This document shows, in pieces, positions 6,547-15,880 of a stretch of 17,375 bases of DNA. The DNA is from JAZDHV01 sp043810355. GTDB taxonomy: Archaea; Nanobdellota; Nanobdellia; Woesearchaeales; JAGVYU01. Positions within the stretch are counted from its first letter, which is position 1; each line of letters starts with the position of its first letter. The position numbers and the translations under genes were made by a program. The notes under the pieces were generated by a model, which saw nothing but the letters and a program-made list of their open reading frames with translations, did no database searches and was not told the origin of the DNA. The DNA is taken from contig JBDROB010000027.1 in NCBI GenBank assembly GCA_043810355.1, positions 1 to 17,375 of the forward strand, written 5' to 3'.

Positions 6547-7299
6547 ATGTTAAGCATAATAATATCAGCATGTAATGAAGAAAAGTCCATAATTGACCTA
6601 CTAGACAGCATATTGTACCAATCTTACAGAAATTATGAGATTATCATAATAGATTCTGGTTCAACTGATGATACTGTCAAGGTTGCAAAAGATTTTATTG
6701 AGAAAAGCCAGGACAAAATGAGCAAGGAAATGCCAATCCTTTTCAAAATAATCAAATCAAAAGAAAGAAACATCTCACAACAAAAAAATATAGGGGTAAA
6801 ATTATCGTCAGGAAATATCCTTCTTTTTATTGATGCTGACATGAAGATACCAAGTGAGCATTTCCTGTATTACTTTATGAAAAAACTGTCAAAAAGCAAT
6901 TATATTGGAGCAATTTGCAGGGTAAAGATTGGCAGGGGATTAAAAAATAGAATTGCGTCAAATATCATTGACTTCTTTGTATTTATGCAGAACTTTTTTA
7001 TGATAAATACAGTTAGAGCGGGAATACATTTCATAAAAAAAGAATATTATAATAAAATAAGGGGGTTTAATGAGAAATTGTTTGTTGTTGAGGATATTGA
7101 CTTATACAGGAGACTCAACAAACATGGCAGTATTTATCACGAAAAAAAGTTCTTTGTCCTAGAGTCAGACAGAAGATATAAAAAGGATGGATATGTCAAG
7201 ACCATAGCTACATGGACAATAAACAGCATTTGGAGCTTTTTTTTCAAAGAGCCATTCTTTACAATGAGTGGAAATCAATCAGATGACATATTTTTATGA
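6547..7299 (+). CDS. Family 2 glycosyltransferase
   Basis: GT-A fold enzyme that transfers a sugar from a nucleotide-sugar donor, probably onto a lipid-linked or surface glycan at the inner membrane face. The start MLSIIISACNEEKSI is typical. The donor-binding IIDSGSTDDT and the metal-binding DADMKIP triad follow within the first 105 residues. The acceptor-side acidic motif is VEDIDLYRRL near residue 180. The 250 residues end in a mildly hydrophobic segment (ATWTINSIWSFFF), which may touch the membrane; no full helix pair is seen. GAAGG lies three bases before the ATG, so the ribosome binding site is weak. The MJ1255-type glycosyltransferase gene begins 23 bases after its stop, and the two probably act in one pathway. 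Confidence 0.88.
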   Translation: MLSIIISACNEEKSIIDLLDSILYQSYRNYEIIIIDSGSTDDTVKVAKDFIEKSQDKMSKEMPILFKIIKSKERNISQQKNIGVKLSSGNILLFIDADMKIPSEHFLYYFMKKLSKSNYIGAICRVKIGRGLKNRIASNIIDFFVFMQNFFMINTVRAGIHFIKKEYYNKIRGFNEKLFVVEDIDLYRRLNKHGSIYHEKKFFVLESDRRYKKDGYVKTIATWTINSIWSFFFKEPFFTMSGNQSDDIFL

Positions 7300-7322
7300 G
7301 ATAGCAGAATAAGGGGGTCAGA

Positions 7323-8396
7323 TTGGCAAAAATATTGTATGGAATTCAAGCAGAGGGAATGGGGCATACAACAAGAAGCAAGCCGATTATAGATGAACTC
7401 AGCAAGGATAATGACATAATCTTGATAGGCTCAGATAATGTCTGCAATTATTATCAAAATCATAAAGATAAAATAAAAAGATTGGAATGGGTGGCTAATC
7501 TAAAAATATTCTATTACAACAATAAAGTGAGTGTCTTGGGCACAGTAATCAAAAACCTGATTGAAGTGCCTCTGCACTTATTTTCCATTGTCAAAATATT
7601 CATCTTGATACTGAAAGAAAGACCAGACATGGTTATCACAGATTTTGAATATGTTTCATGTTATCTTGGCACATTGTTAAGAATTCCAGTAATATCTGTA
7701 GATAATGAGCAGATAATATCAAAGACTAGAATTGTCTTCAATAAAAAACATATCATTGATTACTTAAATTCAAGGTTTGTATTAAAATTAGAGCTTCCTC
7801 ATGCTGACAGATATCTGGTGACATCATTCTTTTTCCCAATAGTCAAAGATAGGTACACTGAAGTTTATGGGCCTGTCTTGCGAGACGAGATCATAAATCT
7901 AAAAACAAAGACAGGGGATCATGTCCTAGTCTATCAAACATCAAAATCATCAAAGACAATGGCAGATATTTTTCATAATATAAATGAGAATTTTATTGTC
8001 TATGGATTTGGAAAAGATGAGCAGGACAAGAATATCACATACAAAAAATTCAATGAAGATGATTTTTTTAGGGATTTAGGCAATTGCAAGGCAGTAATCA
8101 TGAATGGAGGGTTCACTCTCATGACAGAGGCTTTATACCTGAAGAAACCAATATTATCTATACCTGTAAAATTTCAGTTTGAGCAAATATTGAATGCAGA
8201 ATATCTTGCAAATATGGGTTATGGTGCATCAAGCATTGAGTTTAATGAGCATGAGACAAAAGAATTTCTTTCAAATTTGGGAAAGTACAGGAAAAACATG
8301 AAGAAAAATATTGAAACAGGCAATATCAGGATTATCAAAAGGCTAAAAGAGATTATTGCTAATCTGAAAAAGCAGGGTTCAAGAAAATATTTATAA
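7323..8396 (+). CDS. GT-B glycosyltransferase of the MJ1255 family
   Basis: Predicted nucleotide-sugar glycosyltransferase related to MurG-type GT28 enzymes. Translation starts at TTG 7323: the family N-terminus ILYGIQAEGMGHTTRS follows at once, no ATG is suitable, and AGGGGGT at 7312-7318 sits four bases upstream. The 357 residues form two Rossmann-like halves. The Gly-rich loop of the N-half is GIQAEGMGH (8-16) and MITDFEYVS continues that half. The C-half carries the donor-site motif NGGFTLMTEAL near residues 262-272. Helix 85-98 is hydrophobic and may contact the membrane, as in MurG. It follows the GT2 gene and its 3' end faces the giant surface-protein gene 15 bases away. Acceptor and donor are unknown. 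Confidence 0.85.
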   Translation: MAKILYGIQAEGMGHTTRSKPIIDELSKDNDIILIGSDNVCNYYQNHKDKIKRLEWVANLKIFYYNNKVSVLGTVIKNLIEVPLHLFSIVKIFILILKERPDMVITDFEYVSCYLGTLLRIPVISVDNEQIISKTRIVFNKKHIIDYLNSRFVLKLELPHADRYLVTSFFFPIVKDRYTEVYGPVLRDEIINLKTKTGDHVLVYQTSKSSKTMADIFHNINENFIVYGFGKDEQDKNITYKKFNEDDFFRDLGNCKAVIMNGGFTLMTEALYLKKPILSIPVKFQFEQILNAEYLANMGYGASSIEFNEHETKEFLSNLGKYRKNMKKNIETGNIRIIKRLKEIIANLKKQGSRKYL

Positions 8397-8411
8397 CTTT
8401 TGAAAATAGGA

Positions 8412-11400
8412 TTATAATCTTTCATATTTTCTTAGATTCTTCTTATTCTCCTCTAATCTCTTATTGAAATCATCAATATCCTCTTTCTTGTTCTCAATCC
8501 TATTGTTAAGACTTAAGATAGACTTATCAGGCTTAGGATTGACAAAATGTTTCTTGTCCTTTCTTCTTTGCCTATATGCTTTAATCAGTTTCCTGATCTT
8601 TATCAATAGGCTTTTCTTTCTTTTCCCGACCTTTATCTCTTCACGCCTGGATTTTATTTGGGCAGTGCTCTGGCTAACTCTTGGCCTGATACTTGACCTG
8701 ATCATATCAATATCCTGTTTAAGATTATTTATGTGAGCATCAATATTATCAAGGGAGTGGTGGTTTTCTCTTAGATCAGTGTCTTGGTCAATCAATTTAT
8801 TATTGATCCTCTGGATCTCAAGATTATCTTTTCTGACTAATCGCTTTTGCCTATCAAACAGAGGAATCTTTATCATATTGATATTTTTTCTATGCTTTCT
8901 ATTCCTTTCCTCCCTACTTTTTCTCTGCCCAATCCTCTTTTCTTTTAAGAAAGTGTATCTTTTTTTGTATCTCTTGATCAATCTTCTCAAGATATGCCTT
9001 TTTTTAGGATTGATTTCCTCTTGTATCAATTGAGAAGGCAATCCTGACATTTTCCTGATATCCTTAATCTTCCTCCTTATATCCAATAAATGGCTATTCA
9101 AGTTGAGCAATAAGCTGTGATTTTCCTTTAGGACAGAATCTTTATCCATCAGCTGGTCATTGATTATCTTGATTCTGTTTTGGTCTGATTCAGTCACTTT
9201 TATCTTATCTTTCAGCCTCAAATCTTTGATAATCGCTAATTCTATCCTTTCATTCTCTTTTAGCTGTTTTAACCTTATCTTCCTTAATCTGCGCTTTTTT
9301 AATAAATCCCCAATCAATGGCATCAATGCTGATTTTAACCTTGATCTTCTTGGCTTCCTTATTTTGATTATCCTCTTGTTTATCCTGTCAAGCTCTCTGT
9401 CTTTTGTTGTGATAGTTTCTTCTATCTTTACCAATCTTTTCTTTTCCCATATCCTGAGCAGATCTATCAATGGGATAATACTGATTGGTCTTATCTTCTT
9501 TTTCAGTCTATGCAGTCTGATGATCTGCTTTTGGGTGAAAGACATGATCCTGTTGTTAATCCTGTCCAGGTTCAGTTCTTTACCTGACAATTCCTTGTTG
9601 AATTCTGATATCTTCCTATCATGTTCTCTGATCTCCTTGTTGATATTATCAAATGAGGTTTTAGGAGGCCTCTTTCTCCTGAACAAACAGATAAACCTAA
9701 TCATGTTCCTATGGGCCAAATGCCTGAACTTTTTATCCAAAAGGATAAGCCTAGAATCTTTTCTAGTTATTCCTTTATCAGAATCTGATATCTTTCTATC
9801 ACTGATTTCCAGAGATCTGTTTAGATCTTTAAATGCATCAACTTTAATCTCTGTTTTCTCAGTTGATTTCAGTCTTTTATTTTGTTTAAGATGTTCTATA
9901 TATCTTATTATGAATTTCAGGATTTGATATTTTGGTCTCTTAATCTTGCTTATTCTCTTATTTATATTATCAAGGTTCCTGTCTCTTGTCTTGATTGCTT
10001 TTTCTAATCTTGCAAGTCTTCTCTTTTCCCAATTCCTGAATATGTCAATTATTGGGATGAACCTGACTGTCTTGATCTTCTGTTTTATCTTATGCAGCCT
10101 GATTATCTGCTCGTGAGTTATGGATCTTATTCTCTTGTTAATCTGTCCAAGCCTGCTGTCTTCTGTTGACAAGAGTCTATCAGAATCTGATATCTTTCTA
10201 TCACCTTGCTCTATGATCCTGTTGATATCTTCTAATGAAAGTTTTGGAGGCTCTTTCTTCTTGATCCTCTTCTTAAACTTAATCTTTGGAAGCTTGATCA
10301 ACTTAATCAAATTCTTGATGATTCCAACTATCCTTATCCTTCTTGATGGCAGGAGTTTCCTGTCTATAAACTTAAGATGCTTTTCAGTGTATTCAAGCTG
10401 GTCATCAATCCTGCCAAGATCCTTGTTCTCCCAAGATTCCATTGAGTCAATCTCTTTGACATCAGCATCCTTATCATCCAGAACCTTCTTTAGCCTATAC
10501 TTCCTGTATATTTCCTTGGCATGAGATATCACAAATATAGTCTGCTTGAATGTCCTAATTATCCAAAGAATTGCCTTGATCAAGTCTTTCTTAATCTTAT
10601 TCTTAATACCAATTAATTTATGCTTGATTCTCCTTATATTCTCCTTTCTAATCCTTTGCCTTTCCTTTCTAATCCTCTGTTTTTCCTTTCTTATTTCAAG
10701 TTTCCTTATCCTGGATTCTTCTCTTGCTTTTTCTCTTTCTTTTATTCTCTCTAATTTTCTTATTCTGGTTTTTTCTCTTGCTCTTTCTTTGTCTTTCTTT
10801 CTTTGTCTAATCCTTGCTAATCTTAATCTTCTTTTAATCTTTCTAGCTTTTATTTTCTCTAATTTCCTTATTCTGGCTTTTTCTCTTGCTTTTTCCTTGG
10901 CATTCTTTAATTTCTCTCTATATCTGGAGATCTTATGCTGTAACCTGAGTACAACATGCCTCAATCTTCTGTATAATACCTTGAAAATACTGACTTTTCT
11001 TACTTCAACCCTCTTAACTTCATGTTTGGCCTCTACAATCAATTCTTTCCCAATCTTTTCAGGCTCAGGTTTTGGCCTGTATATCACCTTGACTTTTGGT
11101 TTCTTGATGATTGGAGTGATCAAGAAGTATCCAGTAGTGAACAAAATAATCAAGAACACATAGCCAGCATATCCTCTGCAAGTGATAAGATACTGCAATG
11201 TTATCAGGCTTGATAAAATTCCAATCAAGATTATTGCAGTTACCCATTTCTTTGAAAGAGGCTTTCCTACATAATGCTTGTTGTAAGTATGGTAGACTGA
11301 GATTACCAACAGTATCAGGAGCAATATGATGATAGGTATCAATGCCCATGCGCAGATATTCTCTTTTGTCAGCAGTTTAGCGCAATCAGCTGGACAGTTC

Positions 11401-14400
11401 AAAGGATTCTCTCCCTCACCACAATATCCATTGCCGCAATTGCACATTAGCTCATCTTCGAGATATTCTTCCTGTACTTTCCTTCCTACTACTACATATT
11501 TTACTCCTGGTTTGCAATTGCTGATTGAGAACTCATAATATTTCTGCTTTCCAAGAATTGCATAATCATCAACAAGAATCTCTTTGCTAATAATCTTTTC
11601 AATCAGTTTCCTGCCAAGCTCATTGTCAATCAACTCTGTATGGCTGAGATTAATCTCCCAATAATTGTTGCACATGTCATCAATATATTCATCTCCGATA
11701 TGCTGCGCACTCAATGTGGTCACAATACCATCATTCTTATTCTTCTCATTAAACAATTTTTCAGTTGTTATTTTCAAGAACAGCAGATTAAATTCATAAG
11801 GCTTTGTTCCTGCTATTACAAAGTATTTAATTGAAGGAACTTGAGGAGTAATTGCACCTTCAGCAATCTGATCCAATACAGGTGAATTAGGATTGATAAA
11901 TCCAATATCTTTTCCTTCATTTGCAACATTCTTTAAAAGATTTTTATACAGGTTAATTGTAGGTGTACCTTCATTTGGAACACCAATAAGGACTACTTTC
12001 TTAGTCTTCTCAATAATCTTATATTTGTTAACTCCTTCAGTTGTCTCAACATATGCATCGTATAGGGCTTTCTGAGTAATCAGTCCACCTAATGAATGGG
12101 CAATTATGAATATATTATCAAATTCAGATGATTTTGCCTCTAACAATTCCTTGAATTCTTCAGTATTCTCTTCAATAGTCTTTTCTGATGGGTAACCAAA
12201 GATCCATACTTGGAATGGTTGATTAGTCAATTCGATATCCTTGATTAATTCCTTGTATGTCTGAGGTGAGCTTCCAAGTCCATGGACAAGTATGATTGCA
12301 TCTTTGCTGCCATAACTAGGCTCATATACTTTTGTAAGTTCAGCTTCAAGGCAACTCTCACAGATTGCTCCAATAGTTGCAATCTGCAGCTCATTCTCCT
12401 CATTCAAGTATATTGAAGCATCCTGTATATTTGCAGAAATCACTTTCATAGGCTTGTTGATCTTGCTATCAACATATTGCCATGTCTCATTCTTAAGGAC
12501 ATACAATGAGATTGAATTCTCATCATATTGTTCAGATGTGACATAAGGCATCCTTATTGTTGTTGAGAAATTATCTGCAGATTTGTCCAGTTTGATTATC
12601 AAAGGTGTACCTAAGATCTTCAATCTTGGATTTATTGGTTCTGGTATCTTTTTCTTTGGAGCAGACAATGTTGCTGTTATATTCTCGAGAGCATCTCCAA
12701 TAAACTTGATCCTTGCATTGCCACTCTCTATTGTATCCTGGATTTCTGTTAGAGTGATGTTTCTCTCTTCAAGATGGATCTCAGCAGATTCAGGATCAAA
12801 GAATGAATCTTTCTCGCTGTATGTCCTTATTATCTCATCTCCGCATCTGAGCTGCTTGACCTCTTTAATATCAGTAGGTATGCAAAGATTATCAATGCAC
12901 TTGAGTATTTTAACATCATCGAAATTATCTGGAATACTCAATGTCAAGTCAAGAGACTGCTCGTTGCAATCAATCTCAAATGGATCAATAGCAATATCAT
13001 ATCCTTCTGGAATGATCAAGCCTTCTGCATCAATGTTGCTGATTGTCAAACCTGAATCAGTTATATAACTGGTAACATTCACACAAGGGAATGAATTGAG
13101 TGAATATGGGATGTTCTCCCTCTTTTTAGGCTCTTCAATTATCGGTTTGACAATAAGAGGGCATATGCCTGGATCACAGCTTGAGCAAACGCCATTTGTG
13201 CAGGAGGTTTCACAGCTTAGGATTGAGCCGTCTGCGCATAGCACTGATTTAGGATTGCAAGTGACTCCAAGGCAAGGATCAAGGCAATCAGGAGTGCACG
13301 TAGTACAGATTCCCTGGCCACCGGCAACTTCGCATACATTATCGCAGAAGATATTCTGGCCATTGCATAAGAGCGGCCCTCCAGGGTTGCATATTTTTCC
13401 ATAGCATGGATCAACAGTGCATACACAGTCTTGGCATCCAGATGCTGGATTGCAAGTCCTTGGGCAAGGAGCAGTACCATATGCACTGCAGTCCTTATAT
13501 CCGCAATCCACTGCTGAACTTGTGCATTTTCCTGCTGAACATACATTTGTTGTGCATGCATTAGCATCATTGCAGTCTGCATTTGTAGTGCACTCTAAAG
13601 GTATTGTTGTAGTTGTTGTAGTTGTAGTTGTTGTAGTAGTTGTGGTTGTAGTTGAAGTTGTTGTTGTTGGAGTTGTGGTTGTAGTTGTAGGGGTTATAAT
13701 TGTACATCCACTTATGTCAAAGGTGCATGATCCAGTACAGCTGAGCGATCCAGAATAATATCCTCTAGATGAGCAGGATTGTCCATCTAAATCATTTCCA
13801 TCACATTCTTCTCCAATCTCTTTGACTCCATCTCCGCAGTCAGGGAGATTATTTACAGTCAAAGTAACAGTATTGCTTGTTCCATTCAGGACAGTATCAT
13901 TTGCATAGAATATAACAGTCCTTGTTCCATAGAAACTGGCAGCAGGAGTGAAGTTAACCAATCCAGTGCTACCAATGCTGACTGTGATGCTTGAAACTGA
14001 TGATGATGTATAAGTCATTGCATCACTCTCATTGTCAGTGAAATAATTGTCAAGATCAAATGCATTTGATTTTGTAGTGTCTTCATCCCATGACTGATCT
14101 GGAATAGCTGTAGACAGCCAAGGCCTTGTGTTAGCACTTGAGACATTCAAAGTAATATTATTGCTTCTTGTAATATTTGTGGAGTCATTTGCTGTGAAGA
14201 CAACATATGTTATTCCAGTCCATCCAGCATTTGGAACTAGAGTGACAATGCCAGTATCATTATTGGCAATTATTGTCACATTCACAGTTCCACTATGGGT
14301 GAAGTTAAGATTGTCTCCTTCCTGGTCATAGAAGTAATCATAAAGGTCAATCAATGTGTAATTGCTGTTCATGTTCCAGGATGCATTCTTAATGCTCTGG

Positions 14401-15362
14401 GAGATGTTCAATTGTGAAAGCTGGACTCCTCCAGTAGTTCCTGAGCTAATGGCAATATCTATTGTGCAAGTAAGATCGCTGTTTGAAGAGACACAGCCAG
14501 AACAGGTGCAATTATTGTCTAGTATTGAGTTCAAAGCTGTTGTGAAATTGTCTAATATAACATGAGTGCTGAAAGTTCCGCTGATATTTATGGCCAGGCC
14601 AGTTCCGCCTATGTTAAGTGCAACATCTGTTGGCCATGAAGACTTATATTGGACTGCTGAAATATTCATGGTTGCATTCTGGACCTTGACTCTCCTAGAT
14701 AGCCTGATAGCCGGAGTATAATTACCCTCAGCAGCCTGGTAGACAGTGAATCCAGGTGTATCAAACACAACGTCATTGCTTAAGTAGCTGATAATTGAGC
14801 AGTCAGTGCATTCAGCTCCATCTTTCAATATCTTGATACTTGTAAAAGACAATCCAGTCAATGTAAGTCTTGAGGTCTTGTTGAAAGCTGGGAATGCAGT
14901 GCTATTAAGCATGATATAATTTTGGCTGATATTGATTATGCCATCGAATGAATAGGAATCATTCTTGCTCAAATCAATAACTTGATCAAAGTCAATTGTT
15001 CCATATGAATTATTGAATATCAATGATACAGCTTTCCAGACTATCTCAGATGTAAGGGCGCTGAAATTGAACAATCCCTGCGATTCAGTAATGTTTGGAG
15101 GAGTTATCGATGGAGTGATATCTATCCTAACTCCAGATTCATTCAGGACTTGAGCAGATGTTGATGCTTGAGACTGTGAAATGAGGAATACTCCTGACTC
15201 ATTCAATTCAGGTATCCTTACCTGATCAATCTTGTAATCTAAAGTTACATCCTCTTGTGATGAGGTTGAAGCAAACACAAGCAAGGCTAGCAAGAAGAAT
15301 AACAATATTCCTGGAACTAGCTTATTCAGCCAGTGACCTTTGTTTGAGTCACTCAGCCTCAT
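8412..15362 (-). CDS. Giant surface hydrolase with membrane anchor and basic repetitive cytoplasmic tail (2316 aa)
   Basis: I know no protein with this architecture. A signal sequence at 16-32 leads to an ectodomain with about 29 N-x-S/T sequons before residue 505. Two cadherin-like beta domains (about 325-410 and 411-503) are followed by a Cys-rich CGDGVKEIGEECDG motif, a Thr stalk (about 557-588) and a second Cys-rich part (about 590-740). A lipase-type alpha/beta hydrolase follows: oxyanion HGLG at His1027, AHSLGG with Ser1090, NDG with Asp1211, SHTE with His1241, so the triad is complete. A CGNGYCGEGENPLNCPADC motif (about 1305-1325) precedes three helices (about 1337-1358, 1373-1393, 1400-1420). 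The last 893 residues are Lys/Arg-rich, helical and repetitive, and should be cytoplasmic. AGGAGG at 15370-15375 lies seven bases before the ATG, inside the regulator gene. Confidence 0.9.
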   Translation of the reverse strand: MRLSDSNKGHWLNKLVPGILLFFLLALLVFASTSSQEDVTLDYKIDQVRIPELNESGVFLISQSQASTSAQVLNESGVRIDITPSITPPNITESQGLFNFSALTSEIVWKAVSLIFNNSYGTIDFDQVIDLSKNDSYSFDGIINISQNYIMLNSTAFPAFNKTSRLTLTGLSFTSIKILKDGAECTDCSIISYLSNDVVFDTPGFTVYQAAEGNYTPAIRLSRRVKVQNATMNISAVQYKSSWPTDVALNIGGTGLAINISGTFSTHVILDNFTTALNSILDNNCTCSGCVSSNSDLTCTIDIAISSGTTGGVQLSQLNISQSIKNASWNMNSNYTLIDLYDYFYDQEGDNLNFTHSGTVNVTIIANNDTGIVTLVPNAGWTGITYVVFTANDSTNITRSNNITLNVSSANTRPWLSTAIPDQSWDEDTTKSNAFDLDNYFTDNESDAMTYTSSSVSSITVSIGSTGLVNFTPAASFYGTRTVIFYANDTVLNGTSNTVTLTVNNLPDCGDGVKEIGEECDGNDLDGQSCSSRGYYSGSLSCTGSCTFDISGCTIITPTTTTTTPTTTTSTTTTTTTTTTTTTTTTIPLECTTNADCNDANACTTNVCSAGKCTSSAVDCGYKDCSAYGTAPCPRTCNPASGCQDCVCTVDPCYGKICNPGGPLLCNGQNIFCDNVCEVAGGQGICTTCTPDCLDPCLGVTCNPKSVLCADGSILSCETSCTNGVCSSCDPGICPLIVKPIIEEPKKRENIPYSLNSFPCVNVTSYITDSGLTISNIDAEGLIIPEGYDIAIDPFEIDCNEQSLDLTLSIPDNFDDVKILKCIDNLCIPTDIKEVKQLRCGDEIIRTYSEKDSFFDPESAEIHLEERNITLTEIQDTIESGNARIKFIGDALENITATLSAPKKKIPEPINPRLKILGTPLIIKLDKSADNFSTTIRMPYVTSEQYDENSISLYVLKNETWQYVDSKINKPMKVISANIQDASIYLNEENELQIATIGAICESCLEAELTKVYEPSYGSKDAIILVHGLGSSPQTYKELIKDIELTNQPFQVWIFGYPSEKTIEENTEEFKELLEAKSSEFDNIFIIAHSLGGLITQKALYDAYVETTEGVNKYKIIEKTKKVVLIGVPNEGTPTINLYKNLLKNVANEGKDIGFINPNSPVLDQIAEGAITPQVPSIKYFVIAGTKPYEFNLLFLKITTEKLFNEKNKNDGIVTTLSAQHIGDEYIDDMCNNYWEINLSHTELIDNELGRKLIEKIISKEILVDDYAILGKQKYYEFSISNCKPGVKYVVVGRKVQEEYLEDELMCNCGNGYCGEGENPLNCPADCAKLLTKENICAWALIPIIILLLILLVISVYHTYNKHYVGKPLSKKWVTAIILIGILSSLITLQYLITCRGYAGYVFLIILFTTGYFLITPIIKKPKVKVIYRPKPEPEKIGKELIVEAKHEVKRVEVRKVSIFKVLYRRLRHVVLRLQHKISRYREKLKNAKEKAREKARIRKLEKIKARKIKRRLRLARIRQRKKDKERAREKTRIRKLERIKEREKAREESRIRKLEIRKEKQRIRKERQRIRKENIRRIKHKLIGIKNKIKKDLIKAILWIIRTFKQTIFVISHAKEIYRKYRLKKVLDDKDADVKEIDSMESWENKDLGRIDDQLEYTEKHLKFIDRKLLPSRRIRIVGIIKNLIKLIKLPKIKFKKRIKKKEPPKLSLEDINRIIEQGDRKISDSDRLLSTEDSRLGQINKRIRSITHEQIIRLHKIKQKIKTVRFIPIIDIFRNWEKRRLARLEKAIKTRDRNLDNINKRISKIKRPKYQILKFIIRYIEHLKQNKRLKSTEKTEIKVDAFKDLNRSLEISDRKISDSDKGITRKDSRLILLDKKFRHLAHRNMIRFICLFRRKRPPKTSFDNINKEIREHDRKISEFNKELSGKELNLDRINNRIMSFTQKQIIRLHRLKKKIRPISIIPLIDLLRIWEKKRLVKIEETITTKDRELDRINKRIIKIRKPRRSRLKSALMPLIGDLLKKRRLRKIRLKQLKENERIELAIIKDLRLKDKIKVTESDQNRIKIINDQLMDKDSVLKENHSLLLNLNSHLLDIRRKIKDIRKMSGLPSQLIQEEINPKKRHILRRLIKRYKKRYTFLKEKRIGQRKSREERNRKHRKNINMIKIPLFDRQKRLVRKDNLEIQRINNKLIDQDTDLRENHHSLDNIDAHINNLKQDIDMIRSSIRPRVSQSTAQIKSRREEIKVGKRKKSLLIKIRKLIKAYRQRRKDKKHFVNPKPDKSILSLNNRIENKKEDIDDFNKRLEENKKNLRKYERL
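9776..10204 (-). repeat. 27-bp identical direct repeats inside the giant gene
   Basis: Positions 9776-9802 and 10178-10204 are identical over 27 bases, 402 bases (134 codons) apart, and encode the same DRKISDSD segment. A third, diverged copy (DRKISEFN) follows about 180 bases further along the coding direction. They mark a repeating tail module that also carries QIIRLH and WEKRRL / WEKKRL blocks about 197 residues apart. Identity at the DNA level suggests recent duplication or gene conversion. Confidence 0.75.
10699..10896 (-). repeat. Three-copy degenerate repeat coding a charged helix
   Basis: Copies at about 10857-10896, 10749-10786 and 10699-10732 encode AREKARIRKLE, AREKTRIRKLE and AREESRIRKLE. 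Between them is more of the same Lys/Arg/Glu-rich helix. This segment immediately follows the last membrane helix and its juxtamembrane region, and looks like a single charged alpha helix. Confidence 0.7.
13603..13688 (-). repeat. Poly-threonine coding tract
   Basis: On the plus strand this is a run of GTT, GTA and GTG triplets, giving a nearly pure Thr stretch with a few Pro and Ser. Mixed Thr codons show that it is kept as protein sequence and is not a pure microsatellite. It separates two Cys-rich segments of the ectodomain and resembles O-glycosylated mucin-type linkers. Confidence 0.85.
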
Positions 15363-15850
15363 CTGCCAGCCTCCTGATTAGTTTTCTTTTTCATAGCACG
15401 ATTATATACAGTCCAGATTGTCCTGTCATTCCTATTGAGCAAGAGAGCGATTTGATGATAGGTCAGATTGAGTTTGTCTTTCAGATAGAGAACAATGCTT
15501 TCGAGAATGCTTATGTCTCGGTTTGCAATAGCTTTGATAGGGATCTCAACAGAATCAGGATATTTCTTGAATGATTCTTTTTTCTTTTTTGTTGTCCTAT
15601 TATAACAGGTCCAGATTGTCCTCTCATCCCTGTTCAACAAAAGGCCTATCTCATGATAGTTTAGGTTGAACTCCTCTTTGAGATATTTTGACAAAGTTTC
15701 CAGGACTGCAAATGACCTGTCTTGGAAAATGAAAGAAGGAACAGAGTCTGGCCTATCAAGAACTAAGGGAAAACCCTTTTTTTCAGGCTTTTTATGCTTA
15801 TCTATGATATTTTTAAGCCTATTCTTCCTAAATTTTGCGTAATTACTCAG
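15359..15850 (-). CDS. Tandem helix-turn-helix DNA-binding protein
   Basis: Two closely similar HTH units sit in one chain: LNYHEIGLLLNRDERTIW and LNLTYHQIALLLNRNDRTIW, each preceded by a helix (FAVLETLSKYLKEE, ISILESIVLYLKDK) and followed by a Lys-rich end. The repeat extends to DNA level (15407-15440 against 15605-15638). The frame is open back to a TAA at 15881-15883 but has no ATG, GTG or TTG before TTG 15694, which would cut off the first helix. I chose CTG 15848-15850 because GAGG lies nine bases before it; this gives 163 residues with a basic N-terminus. The TGA overlaps the giant gene's start as ATGA, so translation is probably coupled. Three matching palindromes upstream suggest that it controls its own operon. 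Confidence 0.75.
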   Translation of the reverse strand: MSNYAKFRKNRLKNIIDKHKKPEKKGFPLVLDRPDSVPSFIFQDRSFAVLETLSKYLKEEFNLNYHEIGLLLNRDERTIWTCYNRTTKKKKESFKKYPDSVEIPIKAIANRDISILESIVLYLKDKLNLTYHQIALLLNRNDRTIWTVYNRAMKKKTNQEAGR

Positions 15851-15880
15851 TTTATATTTCCTCTTTTTTGGAAATTGATG

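Noticed and set aside
8464..11163. Long hydrophobic frames on the plus strand opposite the giant gene
   Set aside because: They are antisense to Lys/Arg-rich codons, which read as Leu, Phe, Ser and Ile in reverse. The minus-strand frame is unbroken and has a strong ribosome binding site.
11065..11349. Minus-strand frame of 94 residues inside the giant gene
   Set aside because: It is an alternative frame of the membrane-helix region of the giant protein, with no ribosome binding site or family likeness.
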